NCBI RefSeq assembly: GCF_024609325.1
Contig: NZ_JANHMQ010000001.1
Location: 1,054,001-1,118,000 of the forward strand
Reading direction: 5' to 3'
DNA from: Geothrix fuzhouensis
Lineage (GTDB): Bacteria > Acidobacteriota > Holophagae > Holophagales > Holophagaceae
DNA: 64,000 nt
Part shown: one piece after another, positions 1-9,912 of the stretch
Numbering within the stretch: position 1 is the stretch's first letter
Layout of the letters: each line of letters opens with the position of its first letter
Made by a program: the position numbers and the translations under genes
The notes under the pieces: model-generated
Seen by the model: the letters and a program-made list of their open reading frames with translations, nothing else
The model's database searches: none
What the model was told of the DNA's origin: nothing

Positions 1-1654
1 CTTCCTTCTTCAGTTCATAGGCCCCGCGAAGGTGCTCAAAGTTGGGAAGTGAGGTAAGCACAGAGCGAACAACATTCTTTTCTGCCTCGGTCTTGAACAT
101 CGGCTCTTCGGCGGTAGGTAGCAACAATGTGTGCTGACCTCCGTCCGTGGCTTCAACCAGGGTTCCAAGAAGGCTCGCTTCGAGCACCGATGGCACTGTG
201 ACCACCTGTTGTGGTTTATCGGGGATGTCCTTCCCGATCACCAGGCCCTTCCTGATGATGGAATCAGGGTCCTTCGCATGATCCACAATGTCCTGGAAAC
301 GGTCGTGAGCCACGATAGTCAGGGTGTCTACCTCGGGCACACCTGTCCGCTTCCCGTAGGGCAAGCGCAGACCACGCCCAATGGACTGCTCCACCAGGGT
401 TCTGGAATTGGCAGCCCGCAGCGGGACGATGGTGTACAGGTTCCGAACGTCCCAGCCCTCCTTGAGCATATTCACGTGAACCACAATTTCCGTGGGTTCC
501 AAGGGGTCTTCCACCGCGAGCAGTTTCGCCACAACGTCTTCGGATTCCTCTCCACGTAGATTGGAATGGACCGTGATCACGCGGCTCTTGTAGCGCCCAT
601 CGAAGAAATCATCGTTTTGGATGATTGCCACTAATTCATTGGCGTGGGCGACATCCTGAGCCACGACGAGCATGAAGGGCTTCACATAGGGAACCCCATT
701 CTGCTTCGCGTAGGTGGTGAGCTCCACTTTGGTGAATTCGTGGATTCGAACTCCGTCCTCTAACTTCAGCTTTTCTAACTGCTTTTCGGTGTAGTTGGCT
801 GGATTGAAATTTTCCCGCGTGGCGACGGCGGGTTCCTTAACGAAGCCGTCCTTCATGGCATTCGCCAAAGAGTAGTCATAGATGACGTTCTTGAAGGGAG
901 TGCGGCTTCCTGCACTGCCTTCGACGAAGGGGGTTGCCGTAAGCTCCAAACCCATGATGGGCTTGAGCTCGTTGATCGCTTTCATGCCAGCGGCGGCTCG
1001 ATAGCGATGCGCTTCATCCATCAGCAGGACGAGGTCCGGTAGGCCCGCCAGATAGTCGAAATAGCTCTGGCCGATGTATTCCGCCAAGCGTTTGATACGA
1101 GGAGCCTTGCCGCCGCGAACTTCGCTGTTGATCTTCGAGATATTGAAGATGTTGATATGGATCGAATCCATGCCCGGTAGAGCCTGGACTTGCATCCCCT
1201 CTGGACGGTCCTCCACCCGGACACCGCGACCACTTTCGTAATTGTCGCCAGTGATGATTTCAGGATGATTGAAGGTGAAATCCGAGATGCCCTGGAAGAC
1301 ATACTTCGATGTTCCAGGCGTGAAGTCTGTGATCAGCTTGTTGTAGATCGTAAGGTTGGGCGCGAGGACAAAGAAGTGCCGGATGCCCTTGGCTTGGTAC
1401 AGGTAGGCGATGAAGGCACCCATGAGCCGCGTCTTGCCAACTCCTGTTGCCAGGGCGAAGCATAGCGAAGGGAAGTCGCGCTCGAAATCCTCCACCGTCG
1501 GGAAAAGGGCCTTGATCGCGTCCAGAGAGGCTATCGCGTCCTGATCCTTAGTCATGGGCAGAAGGTCTGCAACCTGCGCCAGAATCTTAAGGGATTCTGC
1601 CTGGGGAGCACGGAGGCTCATGCGCCCCACGAGGGCGTTCAGGGTCTTATTCAT
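1..1654 (-). CDS. res: Type III restriction system Res subunit, DEAD/DEAH helicase (partial, C-terminus off the left edge)
   Basis: The open frame runs from ATG at 1654 leftward through position 1 without a stop, about 551 residues. I translated it by hand. Near residue 70 is the Walker A segment ATGVGKTRL, then a DEAH box in the context MDEAHRY, then LTATPF (helicase motif III) and [10 protein letters not shown] (motif VI). These are the ATPase/translocase motifs of Res-type subunits, which move on DNA and cut together with Mod. The PD-(D/E)xK nuclease domain expected at the C-terminus lies outside the window, so cleavage competence cannot be judged. The start overlaps the stop of the methyltransferase gene by 4 bp (ATGA), so the two are translationally coupled as usual for mod-res. 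Confidence 0.85.
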   Translation of the reverse strand, partial: MNKTLNALVGRMSLRAPQAESLKILAQVADLLPMTKDQDAIASLDAIKALFPTVEDFERDFPSLCFALATGVGKTRLMGAFIAYLYQAKGIRHFFVLAPNLTIYNKLITDFTPGTSKYVFQGISDFTFNHPEIITGDNYESGRGVRVEDRPEGMQVQALPGMDSIHINIFNISKINSEVRGGKAPRIKRLAEYIGQSYFDYLAGLPDLVLLMDEAHRYRAAAGMKAINELKPIMGLELTATPFVEGSAGSRTPFKNVIYDYSLANAMKDGFVKEPAVATRENFNPANYTEKQLEKLKLEDGVRIHEFTKVELTTYAKQNGVPYVKPFMLVVAQDVAHANELVAIIQNDDFFDGRYKSRVITVHSNLRGEESEDVVAKLLAVEDPLEPTEIVVHVNMLKEGWDVRNLYTIVPLRAANSRTLVEQSIGRGLRLPYGKRTGVPEVDTLTIVAHDRFQDIVDHAKDPDSIIRKGLVIGKDIPDKPQQVVTVPSVLEASLLGTLVEATDGGQHTLLLPTAEEPMFKTEAEKNVVRSVLTSLPNFEHLRGAYELKKE

Positions 1655-3369
1655 TCTTCCACCTCCAGCCCGAGCGCCTGTGAGCCTTCGCTGGGCTTGG
1701 CTGTCTTCGGTGGCCTGCTTCGACGTTTAGTAACCCCTCCGGGCTCTGGCGTAGCCACGGGATCTAGGGGCGCGGCTCCAAGGTCAGAGGCGCTGGGAAG
1801 GTTCTGGATGTTCAAGCTGTAGTCGTCGTGCCCCCACTCGCATTTCGAAAGCACACTCTGGGGAATCTTCTTGAGGGTGAGATTCGGGTAGGACTCTGCA
1901 TCACCTCGGAATGCCCCACAACACACCAACAATGTCTGCTTCTCACCGACCTCTTCGGAGATCGCGCGAAGCTGAGTCTGGGTGAGGGACTGTGTTGTGA
2001 CGTAGATAAAGTCAGCCTCATTGCTATGTCCCTGCCTCCAGTAATGATCCTGGCTGGGCGCATAGGTGAACCCATGCAGCTTGCACATGGCCTCGGCGAG
2101 CATGCCCGAATTAAAATCCTTGCTGATTACCCAATTGCCCCATGGGTCCTTTTCAAGGAGAGAAGGTGCAAGGTGGAAATAGCGGAAGCCACCACCACCT
2201 TTCCAGTCCACTGCTTTGGTGATCCCGCCTGGATCTGCGCCATCTATGACCTTTTCCATGCGGGGAATTATGTGTGTTTGACAGTGTTCTCCCAACTCAA
2301 TCATGATCCAGCGGCGGCCCATTTTATGCGCGACTGCGCCGGTTGTCCCGGAACCCGCAAATGAATCTAGGATTAAGTCCCCAGGATCAGATGCAATATG
2401 AATAATTCTATTAAGAAGCAATTCGGGTTTTGGGGTAGAAAAAGGTGCTTTGAATAATGTTTTTTGTTCACCCATCGCACTCTGAGTACTTCCGGCTTCG
2501 CTACTAAGCCAGACGCTTCGGGGAACAATAGCTTCAGCATCGTTTAGAAACATCTTCAGGCGTGGTGCCTTAGACTGTCCATCCTTCCCCCAATACAAAA
2601 GATTCGCTGCCTCATTTTGGGCGTGGGTTTCCAGTCCGTACCTCCAAGTCAACGTGTCCGGTGGGAAGATCAATTCACCAGTGGTCGGGTTCTTAATGCC
2701 GTAATAAAGGTTTGGACGCTCGATTCGGGTCTTATTCCCAGTGTATGTAACCGAATTCCAGGGCCCGCGAGGGTCCTTGTCGGGGTTTTTGTAATAAACG
2801 TTCTGTTGTTCCCCGCGTGGAAGTCGATTTGGTTTCCAGGATGCTTTGTCCTTTGCATAGATAAGGACGGAATCATGGTCGGTACTAAAATACTTTGCAT
2901 CATTCGCCGGGGACACGCGTTTCATCCATGCAATTGTAGATACAAAATTAGCGCGTCCAAAAACCTCATCGCAAAGCACTTTCAGGTAATGCGCCTCATT
3001 ATCGTCAATCGTGATCCAAAGAGATCCATCCTTAGATAAAAGTCGTTTGATAATCTCCAAGCGATCACGCATAAGAGAAAGCCAGATGGAATGCTCCAAT
3101 CCATCGTCGTAATGGGTGAAGGCACTTCCTGTGTTGTACGGGGGATCGATGAAAACACACTTCACCGCCCCAGAAAATTCCTGCTCCAGCGCCTTTAGAG
3201 CCAGCAGGTTATCTCCGAAGATTAGCCTGTTGTCGAAAATGTCCGACTCAGAGACGCGTGTCTTGGCCTGGTGCGAGAGCCCTGAATCCTCCAGGAGGAT
3301 CCGTGGCTCCAGGCGGGGGCGCTGGTTTTTCCCGATCCAGGTCAGTTCCAGCTTATTTCGTGCAGCCAT
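1651..3369 (-). CDS. mod: Type III-like DNA adenine methyltransferase (Mod)
   Basis: 572 residues. The catalytic motif DPPYNTG is at 75-81 and the SAM-binding motif FAGSGTTG at 337-344. The catalytic motif preceding the SAM motif is the beta-class arrangement of type III Mod enzymes, which methylate adenine N6 and give the Mod-Res complex its sequence specificity. The segment between the two motifs (about residues 90-330, bases 2380-3100) holds the target recognition region and is visibly richer in A+T than the rest of the gene, suggesting domain exchange. The C-terminus (about 530-560) is proline/lysine/arginine rich. It overlaps res by 4 bp and follows the DUF3800 gene after 161 bp. The recognition sequence cannot be predicted from the sequence. 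Confidence 0.88.
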   Translation of the reverse strand: MAARNKLELTWIGKNQRPRLEPRILLEDSGLSHQAKTRVSESDIFDNRLIFGDNLLALKALEQEFSGAVKCVFIDPPYNTGSAFTHYDDGLEHSIWLSLMRDRLEIIKRLLSKDGSLWITIDDNEAHYLKVLCDEVFGRANFVSTIAWMKRVSPANDAKYFSTDHDSVLIYAKDKASWKPNRLPRGEQQNVYYKNPDKDPRGPWNSVTYTGNKTRIERPNLYYGIKNPTTGELIFPPDTLTWRYGLETHAQNEAANLLYWGKDGQSKAPRLKMFLNDAEAIVPRSVWLSSEAGSTQSAMGEQKTLFKAPFSTPKPELLLNRIIHIASDPGDLILDSFAGSGTTGAVAHKMGRRWIMIELGEHCQTHIIPRMEKVIDGADPGGITKAVDWKGGGGFRYFHLAPSLLEKDPWGNWVISKDFNSGMLAEAMCKLHGFTYAPSQDHYWRQGHSNEADFIYVTTQSLTQTQLRAISEEVGEKQTLLVCCGAFRGDAESYPNLTLKKIPQSVLSKCEWGHDDYSLNIQNLPSASDLGAAPLDPVATPEPGGVTKRRSRPPKTAKPSEGSQALGLEVEE

Positions 3370-3497
3370 TGGTTTTCCCTAGCAAATGCGAAAGGTGAGG
3401 TGTCCGGAAGGAGGATAAAAGGTGAACCATTCGCTTGTGTGACCTGCTGAAGATCCCATACTATGGGCAAGTGGATTGGGAGTGCCCGATCGGCGCT

Positions 3498-3521
3498 GGG
3501 CTCCGGTGAAAGTCGGAGCCC
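3498..3521. other. Hairpin between the DUF3800 and mod genes
   Basis: Perfect 8-bp arms GGGCTCCG and CGGAGCCC enclose an 8-nt loop. The run TTCGCTTTTT follows on the plus strand, which is the wrong side for terminating the minus-strand operon. It could terminate an antisense transcript, or act as an RNA stem between the two minus-strand genes that sets mod expression or protects an mRNA end. It begins 9 bp after the DUF3800 stop codon in the direction of transcription. Confidence 0.5.
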
Positions 3522-3530
3522 TTCGCTTTT

Positions 3531-4292
3531 TCAGGGAAAGCACTTCAATCCCCAACCTTCGGTCTTGCCCTGGGGGCTCCGAAACAGCTTGGGTTCGATC
3601 AGATCCCAGGCACGGTTCGGCTGCCTGGGGTCCATGACATGCCGCCCAATGGGTCGAGCCACCAGGTCTGCAAGCTGCAAGCCCGAACAGTTCGTCTGCT
3701 TGTTCGCGAACACGACATCCAATGGAAAATTCTGCTGCCGATAGTTCTTCCCGTCGCAGATCCTCCGGAATTCCAACTCCAGATCGTCGTCCTCCTTCTT
3801 ACCTCGGCTCTCCACGATGATGTGCGTAAGCCGCCCATCCTGCCCCTTCTCTTCCAGGAACTTCACGACCCGTTCCAGGCCGAACTCCATGGAGAGTTTG
3901 TAGGGGTGATGCGGATGCACATACTTCGCCTTGTGCGCCTCCTTCTGGATGACGCAGGCGAGGATGGTGAAGGGCATCCCTTCCATCATGGCGTTCATGT
4001 CGCCCATGAAGGACTCCCGCTTGTCCTCTCGCATGAGCAAGGCGAAGGGGCCTTTGCGCTTCCGAATGTCATGCTCGTGGAGAATCACCTGGTCGTGGCC
4101 AAAATGCTTCATCTTCATGGCCTGAAGCTCGGGCACCGAATGGAGGCGGTAGTCGTCTTTCTTAACGATGCAGAAAGCGAGCACGAAGATCGGGAAGTCG
4201 GGATTGATCGACTCCAGGCTGTGATCTCCGCTCTCATCGACAAAAACGAGGTAATCACCAAAAGGAGGAGGGGGCTGGAATTCTGCTGTCAT
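3531..4292 (-). CDS. DUF3800 domain protein (predicted RNase H-like fold)
   Basis: 253 residues. Near the N-terminus is FVDESGDHS, the DxxG-type opening typical of DUF3800, a family often predicted to have an RNase H-like fold and common beside defence genes and on mobile elements. An acidic stretch (IVESRGKKEDDD) near residue 168 and LADLVARPIGRH near 210 fit the later conserved acidic/aspartate positions. No biochemical role is established for this protein. It lies 22 bp downstream of the SNF2 helicase gene and 161 bp upstream of mod, so it is most likely co-transcribed with them. The nearest AAGGAGG is 13 nt before the ATG, a long spacing. Confidence 0.75.
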   Translation of the reverse strand: MTAEFQPPPPFGDYLVFVDESGDHSLESINPDFPIFVLAFCIVKKDDYRLHSVPELQAMKMKHFGHDQVILHEHDIRKRKGPFALLMREDKRESFMGDMNAMMEGMPFTILACVIQKEAHKAKYVHPHHPYKLSMEFGLERVVKFLEEKGQDGRLTHIIVESRGKKEDDDLELEFRRICDGKNYRQQNFPLDVVFANKQTNCSGLQLADLVARPIGRHVMDPRQPNRAWDLIEPKLFRSPQGKTEGWGLKCFP

Positions 4293-4314
4293 GTGTAAGG
4301 TATGCCCTCCTTGC

Positions 4315-7131
4315 TTACATTAATGCCCATTGAATCATGAATAAATCGACAAGCCCATGCTGAGCTTTCAACTGATCCTCGATCTCAGTGATCAGGCCTT
4401 CTCGTCGTTTGTCGATCTGGTCCTGTTGTTCATAGAGTTCGCGGCGTAGCCGGTTCCGCTTGCTTTCCAGGTTCCGAACCGACTTCTCGGCCTCGACCTT
4501 CTCCAGGAGGGTGGCGCAGGCCTTCTTCGCCTGTTTCGCCTCCCGAATCTGCCGCCCAAGGTCCTGGAGCTCCCGCTCAAGGCTGAGCTTCAGATCCTCC
4601 GCCCAAGCATCCAGCTTGGCGGATTCCTCCTCGAAGTAGCTGGTGTTCCGCAGTTCGACCTCTCCCAGACGAGCCTTCACTTGGGGCTCAAACCGGGATG
4701 ACCATTCCAAGGGCAGTAATCCGCCCTGCAAGGGTTCCACCGTGGCTGGAAGCCCGAGTAGCTTTTCGCACTGCTCCTGGTCTAGCCATTGCCCATCGTC
4801 CGTCCGTCCTGCGAGCAGGAGGAATTCCTCGATCTGGACTGAATCAATGCGGAGCTTGGCCAAGCAAAGCTGACCGCCCTTCCCCCGAAATGGGTCCAAT
4901 AGGCTGACCTTCTTCCCTGCCCCGGAGAGATCGAATACCAATTTTTCAGACCGCAACACTCTGCCCAAGGCCTTCTGGAGAAGGCTTGAGGCCAGGGGAT
5001 GATCTTCTCGGTAGAAGGTGGCCCCTCGCTCGTCTGCCTCCGGCCACTGCATGTGGTAGTGACCACGGAAGGCACCAGAGGTGACTTCGAACCTGGGGCT
5101 GGCATCGAAAAAGGTCGCCTGACCATCAAGCTCTGTCTTGGTGAGATCCCAGAGCAGGGCTTTTCGATGGTCCAGCGCTTCTTTGGCCTTCTCCCTTCTC
5201 ACCCTCAACTTGGCGGCAACGTCCTCGTCGAAATTCTCCAGAAGGGTGGTCCTGGTCTGGTTCATCCGCGCCTGGATCTGGTCATCAAGCTCTGCCTGAA
5301 GCGCCTGGAAAGCCCCCTGAATCTCCTTCGGGGTACGGCATTCCTGGTAGACCTGGGCAATCCGCTTCTCGAAGTCCAGGCCCGATTCAAGGGATCCCAG
5401 CACTTCGTCGCTGGCCCCGAACACGCCATCGAACAGGCGGAATTTTTCGGAGAGGAGCTCGAAGACTCGCTGATCGGCCTCATTGCGTCGATTCAGGAAA
5501 TTCACCACCACCACGTCGTGCTGCTGGCCGTACCGGTGGCAGCGCCCGATGCGCTGTTCGATCCGCTGGGGGTTCCATGGCAGATCGTAGTTGACCACCA
5601 GAGAGCAGAACTGAAGATTCACACCCTCGGCGGCGGCTTCCGTAGCAATAAGGAGAGTGGCCTGGTCGCGGAATTCCTCAACTAAGGCCGCCTTCATGTT
5701 GACGGCCTGCGAGCCCTCAAGAATGTCCTGCCCGGCGTGGCGCTTCTTCCACCGCTGGAAGATCGCTCTGGGCTCCGGCTCGGTGTTCACGCCATTCAGC
5801 GTGACGATCTGGCCTGCATAACCCGCCTCCGAAAGCAGCTTCAACAGGTAGGCCTGTGTTCTGCGGCTTTCGGTGAAGATCACCGCCTTACGTGCCGCGC
5901 CGAGTTCCTGCGCACGGGCAAAGGCCGTTTCCAACGCCGTGATCAAGGCCGACCCCTTGGCGTTGTTCTGGATGGTCTCTGCCAGTTGCAGATAGGACCG
6001 CAATTCGGATAACTCGGCAGCAAGCTTGGCCGGATCGGCGTCCCGCTGGGCCTCGTCCTCCTCCCATTCGTCAGCCAGTTCTGGAAGCCCTTCGAAGTCA
6101 TCTTCCAGGGCCTTCTGCTGGTCTTCCAGGCGCTGCGCCATGCCCTTCAGGGCACCGGCGATGGCGAAACTGGAAGATGCCAGCAACTTTCTCAACACAA
6201 GTGTGATTAAGGCCCGCTGACTGCTGGGAAGCGCCACCAGATCGGGTCGCTGGAGATAGTCGCTGATGCGCTCGTAGAGAAGCTGTTCCTCGTCCGAGGG
6301 CGTGAAATCCTGGGTGATTGGAATTCGCTGGGTGTACCGGATGTACTCCAGAACCTGTTTCCGGAGGGTCCGGATGCAGAGGGGCTTCAGCCGATCCCGA
6401 AGACTCCGGTTTCGGAAGTCTTCGTTCGGTGCTCGAAGGAACTGTTCCTTGAAAGACTCCAGATCCCCGAAAACCCGATCATCGATCAGGCTCACCAGGC
6501 CGAAGAGCTCCAGGAGCGAGTTCTGGAGAGGCGTAGCCGTGAGGAGCAGCTTTCGATAGCCCTTGGTGGCATCGGCGATGGCTCTGGCGATCTTGTTGCC
6601 AGGTTTATAGACGTTCCGGAGCCGATGGGCTTCGTCCATGACGACCAGGTCCCATGGAACTTCGCGGACCTCCTTGGCCTTCAGTGCCGCGAAGTGGTAC
6701 GAGCAAATCACGACTTGCGCCTGGCCGGTGCGATTCGTATCGAAGGGATTCTGGGTCCCCTCCTTCCGGGCTTGGTTGAACGATTTCGAGTCAAGGACAA
6801 CCGAAGGCAGATAGAACTTCTCATCCAACTCCATTTGCCATTGTTTTCGGAGCGTGGCGGGAAGGATCAGCAGGATCCTCCGATGGCGCTCCGCCCATTG
6901 CTGCGATATCACGAGCCCTGCCTCGATGGTCTTTCCAAGCCCAACCTCATCAGCCAGGATGGTCCCCTTGGAAAGGGGCGACCTAAATGCGAAGAGCGCC
7001 GCGTCCACCTGGTGTGGATTGAGGTCTACACGGGCTCCAGAGAAGGACCTCGACAGGTTCTCCATGCTGTCCGAGGAGGACTTCAGTGTGAGCAGTTGAG
7101 CCCAGTAGTGGCTGTGGAACGGGGTTGTCAT
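4315..7131 (-). CDS. SNF2-family (RapA-like) helicase
   Basis: 938 residues. The two helicase lobes contain Walker A DEVGLGKT (61-68), the DEAH box at 166-169, LLLTATPLQNS (motif III), a motif V region ATEAAAEGVNL, and motif VI ending IGRCHRYGQ, which is the SNF2/RapA signature. The C-terminal third is acidic/basic and predicted coiled-coil (about 830-930), fitting a protein-protein or DNA-contact arm. Such translocases occur as stand-alone partners in several defence systems, for example DISARM DrmD. Here there is no DISARM drmA, drmB or drmC nearby. Instead it heads a block with DUF3800, Mod and Res. The gene starts 60 bp after the caspase gene ends. Confidence 0.88.
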   Translation of the reverse strand: MTTPFHSHYWAQLLTLKSSSDSMENLSRSFSGARVDLNPHQVDAALFAFRSPLSKGTILADEVGLGKTIEAGLVISQQWAERHRRILLILPATLRKQWQMELDEKFYLPSVVLDSKSFNQARKEGTQNPFDTNRTGQAQVVICSYHFAALKAKEVREVPWDLVVMDEAHRLRNVYKPGNKIARAIADATKGYRKLLLTATPLQNSLLELFGLVSLIDDRVFGDLESFKEQFLRAPNEDFRNRSLRDRLKPLCIRTLRKQVLEYIRYTQRIPITQDFTPSDEEQLLYERISDYLQRPDLVALPSSQRALITLVLRKLLASSSFAIAGALKGMAQRLEDQQKALEDDFEGLPELADEWEEDEAQRDADPAKLAAELSELRSYLQLAETIQNNAKGSALITALETAFARAQELGAARKAVIFTESRRTQAYLLKLLSEAGYAGQIVTLNGVNTEPEPRAIFQRWKKRHAGQDILEGSQAVNMKAALVEEFRDQATLLIATEAAAEGVNLQFCSLVVNYDLPWNPQRIEQRIGRCHRYGQQHDVVVVNFLNRRNEADQRVFELLSEKFRLFDGVFGASDEVLGSLESGLDFEKRIAQVYQECRTPKEIQGAFQALQAELDDQIQARMNQTRTTLLENFDEDVAAKLRVRREKAKEALDHRKALLWDLTKTELDGQATFFDASPRFEVTSGAFRGHYHMQWPEADERGATFYREDHPLASSLLQKALGRVLRSEKLVFDLSGAGKKVSLLDPFRGKGGQLCLAKLRIDSVQIEEFLLLAGRTDDGQWLDQEQCEKLLGLPATVEPLQGGLLPLEWSSRFEPQVKARLGEVELRNTSYFEEESAKLDAWAEDLKLSLERELQDLGRQIREAKQAKKACATLLEKVEAEKSVRNLESKRNRLRRELYEQQDQIDKRREGLITEIEDQLKAQHGLVDLFMIQWALM

Positions 7132-7191
7132 CGGTCCTTCAGGCTATGCATGAGCCCGCAAAGAATGGGCCTTATGCAAGGCAAAGCCCCA

Positions 7192-7941
7192 TCAGGCGAT
7201 AATGCCAATTGGGAAATAGGGGCCAGAGCGCGGTTTTGAAATCATTGGATTCTGGCGACCGCCACGTTTCTTGGTTACTAGGCCCACAGCAGCTTGATGA
7301 GCATCGGGTATGTCTAAAGAAGCATAATATTTATCTGTATCTATATCCTTTTGTTCATACCAACTCTGGACTGAATCAATCAACGATGATGAATAGGCTC
7401 CGCCCTGCTGTGAATCGTCTCCGGATCTCTCGCCGATGGAGCATCCGTAAAGGACTAAAAGTTCCTTCGGGCATTCAACAATTCCCTTATCGAAAGCTTT
7501 TCGACATCGTTCTGGATGGAGTTGTGGCATCCTTCTTGCCGCCTTTTCGATTAGGCTTTTTGCCACTGGGCGCTCATCGTAACTTTCGCGGCAACAATCC
7601 AGAACAATAGTCTGCCTAATGCTAGGAAGTTTTAGCTCAGAAGAATCGAAGTCTTCTCCGTTACGCAGAGAAACAATTGTTGATTTTGTTTTTTCGGAGT
7701 ACCACCCATGACCCGAGAAAACTAAAAATAAATAGTCCACATTACCGATGACTGAGAGCGTTGTTTGGAGTCGCATGGCAGTGGGACGGTCCAAAATACT
7801 AATTTCAGAATCGTACCAAAGACCGCCAATAGGAGATTTCAAAAAGCTTGAATAATTTTCTACATCACGAGCTACTCCCTCGCAATAATTCGAAGCACCG
7901 GCTTCACCAGGATTTGCAATAATTAATGCTTTGCGAGTCAT
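7192..7941 (-). CDS. Caspase-family (peptidase C14-like) protein
   Basis: 249 residues. The His of the dyad is H78 in FSGHGWY, and the Cys is C117 in LDCCRES, preceded by the hydrophobic strand expected in the caspase fold. The substrate-pocket region YGCSIGERSGDD follows near residue 166. Prokaryotic caspase-like proteases occur in anti-phage and regulated cell-death systems, where they cleave a partner after activation. There is no fused sensor domain, so the sensing function must lie in another gene. Its ATG overlaps the stop of the upstream membrane-protein gene (ATGA), making the two a coupled pair. Base composition is much more A+T rich than the flanking genes, pointing to separate acquisition. 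Confidence 0.85.
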   Translation of the reverse strand: MTRKALIIANPGEAGASNYCEGVARDVENYSSFLKSPIGGLWYDSEISILDRPTAMRLQTTLSVIGNVDYLFLVFSGHGWYSEKTKSTIVSLRNGEDFDSSELKLPSIRQTIVLDCCRESYDERPVAKSLIEKAARRMPQLHPERCRKAFDKGIVECPKELLVLYGCSIGERSGDDSQQGGAYSSSLIDSVQSWYEQKDIDTDKYYASLDIPDAHQAAVGLVTKKRGGRQNPMISKPRSGPYFPIGIIA

Positions 7942-8762
7942 CTGTTCTTCCCTTTATCTTGAGGGTTTTTTTCAACTTTCTCAATTAAACTCGGAGCCCA
8001 GCGCTCGCTGTACCCAGATACGATCGATGTAATAAATATTCCAAGATATGGAAACTCCGCCGAGCGCAACATTGGTACAACAGCACCAAGCCTGATCGCA
8101 CCGCCGACAATTACACCAAAAAGTCCACCGGCCATCATCCTTGCCAGGGCCTCTAGGACATGGAGTGATCTTGGAGCTTCACTCGTAATATTGGATTTCC
8201 CAATTCGAAATATCATAAACAGTACTGCTCCGAGCAAGCCGCCTACAAATGCCATCAATAAAATGGCTACATTTTCACCGACTCGTTCAATTATCTTAAT
8301 TTTAATAGTTATGCAGTAAATAGCGATAATAGCCATGATTATTGCAGACCAGCATGCGGTGCAAAGTTGCCAATATCGTGCCTTTTCAATATTTCTTAAT
8401 TCAATATATGCGATCGCGGAATCCAGCATTGTTTCAGCGTTTTCATAGTCACCTTTTAACGACCTAGCTATAGATTCTCCGACCATTCGTTTGAAATCAG
8501 TTCTTATGCGTTCATCATGGTGACTATTTGGAATGCACTCAGCCAAGGCTGCCCTATTAATTATTTTATTGTGCCTTGTGGGATCTGTCTGAATCCCTGA
8601 GTTATAGGAATCCATCGTCTTCCAATCAATATCGAAATGCTCATCAATGCAAACAATAAAATCATCATTATCCATAACCAAATGCCGTATATTCACTCCC
8701 GGAAGCTTGGGGCTTGTCTCAAAATTTGGCACTATTCTCTCCCATTGCATTAGTACCAACAC
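7938..8762 (-). CDS. Four-helix membrane protein paired with the caspase
   Basis: 274 residues (250-274 aa depending on start). An N-terminal soluble part (about 1-125) has no recognisable domain. Four hydrophobic segments follow at about 131-153, 164-186, 208-231 and 239-254, then a basic tail. I do not recognise a named family. The start is GTG at 8762 or ATG at 8750, with no strong ribosome-binding site for either. The 4-bp overlap with the caspase gene suggests stoichiometric production. Reasonable roles are a membrane-damage effector released or opened by the caspase, or an anchor/sensor for it. Neither is shown by the sequence. A+T-rich like its partner. Confidence 0.75.
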   Translation of the reverse strand: MLVLMQWERIVPNFETSPKLPGVNIRHLVMDNDDFIVCIDEHFDIDWKTMDSYNSGIQTDPTRHNKIINRAALAECIPNSHHDERIRTDFKRMVGESIARSLKGDYENAETMLDSAIAYIELRNIEKARYWQLCTACWSAIIMAIIAIYCITIKIKIIERVGENVAILLMAFVGGLLGAVLFMIFRIGKSNITSEAPRSLHVLEALARMMAGGLFGVIVGGAIRLGAVVPMLRSAEFPYLGIFITSIVSGYSERWAPSLIEKVEKNPQDKGKNR

Positions 8763-8822
8763 AAACCTACACAGCGAACAGAGCGTTCAAGCTTCTAGGT
8801 AAATACTACACCCTATAGAAGA

Positions 8823-9911
8823 TCAAGGTTGCACCTCCATCGACGGCAACGTGTGTAAGTCATCAGGCAGGCGAAAATCAGTCAGGACCTGGTGCATGCG
8901 TTCTGCAACCGTTTCCCATTCACCTGACAAGTCGATCGTGCAGATCCGAACTCGATGCCCCGATAACACAACGTCTTCGATGAAATTGACCTCGACGGCG
9001 GGGTACACCAGCAGCCCTTCGATCCCTTGCCCAGGGCTTGTGGCACCTAGGTTATGGATGTAGGTCATCAACTGGTACAGATGTGAAGACCGGATCTTTG
9101 GCTTCTGACTCCAAAGGTTTGACTGAAGTGTTTTCCGGTAGAACTTGCATTCCACGACGACCACCCGTCCATCACCACGTAGGACGGCATCGGCCTGCAT
9201 TTCAGGCAGGAGATCCGGAGGGTTCGGGCAAATCCAATGGATCCGCTCTTGAGGCCGAACTTTCCAGCCATCAGCTTCAAGCGTCTTTTGATAGAACCTG
9301 GCGACGAAGAGCTCGAAGAGCTTCGCCATCTGCCGTTTGTCTCGGAGGAAGTCACGGAAATAGCGCTGCCCTGTCTCCTCGTTGATGAGGAGGTTTTCGT
9401 GTACCAGTTCACAGAGGTGCATGAGCAGCCGGTAGTGTGCATTGTTCCGGTGAAGGCGAACCTGGGCAAAGTGCGACTTTCGGATGTGCAGGGGGCTGAT
9501 GCCCTCCATCCGACGAAGCACTGAATGGACCGCTGTTCTATTGTCAGAGTCTAGGCCTGGATAGGCCCCAAGGCCCCTTAATGTCTCTTTCAGGATTCTG
9601 TTATGTAGGAGGTCGGGAAGGAATTCCTCGAAATCACACTGCACCTTGCCGTGTTCAAGGAGAAGGCGGCGGGTAGAAATCTCGAAATCGATTCTGCCTC
9701 TGATCGTGCTGAGCACATCTGATTGGGGAATGTAGCCCTGATCCATGCCGCGCCGAAGCAATTGTTGCGTTCCGTGGACCAGCATCCGGGCCAACAAATC
9801 TTCAACGCTCGGAAGATGCTCGATCCCCCTTGCAAGCTCCCTGGACTCCTCCAGGAGGTCCCAGGCGTAGCTAAGCAAGTAGTAATAGTTGCGGATCGGG
9901 ATACCGGTCAT
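8823..9911 (-). CDS. mcrC: McrC-family nuclease subunit of a modification-dependent restriction system
   Basis: 362 residues. The N-terminal half has the McrC pattern IRNYYYLLSYAW and the phrase DLLHNRILKETL. The C-terminal half holds a PD-(D/E)xK nuclease site with D241, E254 and K256, spacings of 13 and 2 that equal those recalled for E. coli McrC (D244, D257, K259). McrC joins an McrB hexamer, stimulates its GTPase and supplies the nuclease that cuts DNA with modified cytosines or related marks. The gene starts one base after mcrB ends (stop TGA 9915-9913, ATG 9911-9909), so the two are an operon. Full length for the family. Confidence 0.92.
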   Translation of the reverse strand: MTGIPIRNYYYLLSYAWDLLEESRELARGIEHLPSVEDLLARMLVHGTQQLLRRGMDQGYIPQSDVLSTIRGRIDFEISTRRLLLEHGKVQCDFEEFLPDLLHNRILKETLRGLGAYPGLDSDNRTAVHSVLRRMEGISPLHIRKSHFAQVRLHRNNAHYRLLMHLCELVHENLLINEETGQRYFRDFLRDKRQMAKLFELFVARFYQKTLEADGWKVRPQERIHWICPNPPDLLPEMQADAVLRGDGRVVVVECKFYRKTLQSNLWSQKPKIRSSHLYQLMTYIHNLGATSPGQGIEGLLVYPAVEVNFIEDVVLSGHRVRICTIDLSGEWETVAERMHQVLTDFRLPDDLHTLPSMEVQP

Positions 9912-9912
9912 C

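Noticed and set aside
3498-3531. Rho-independent terminator of the SNF2-DUF3800 operon
   Set aside because: The T-run lies on the plus strand, so it cannot terminate the minus-strand operon in the standard way.
4315-7131. DISARM or BREX system based on the SNF2-like helicase and methyltransferase
   Set aside because: No drmA, drmB, drmC, pglZ or brxC-type genes are adjacent. The methyltransferase is a type III Mod with a Res partner instead.
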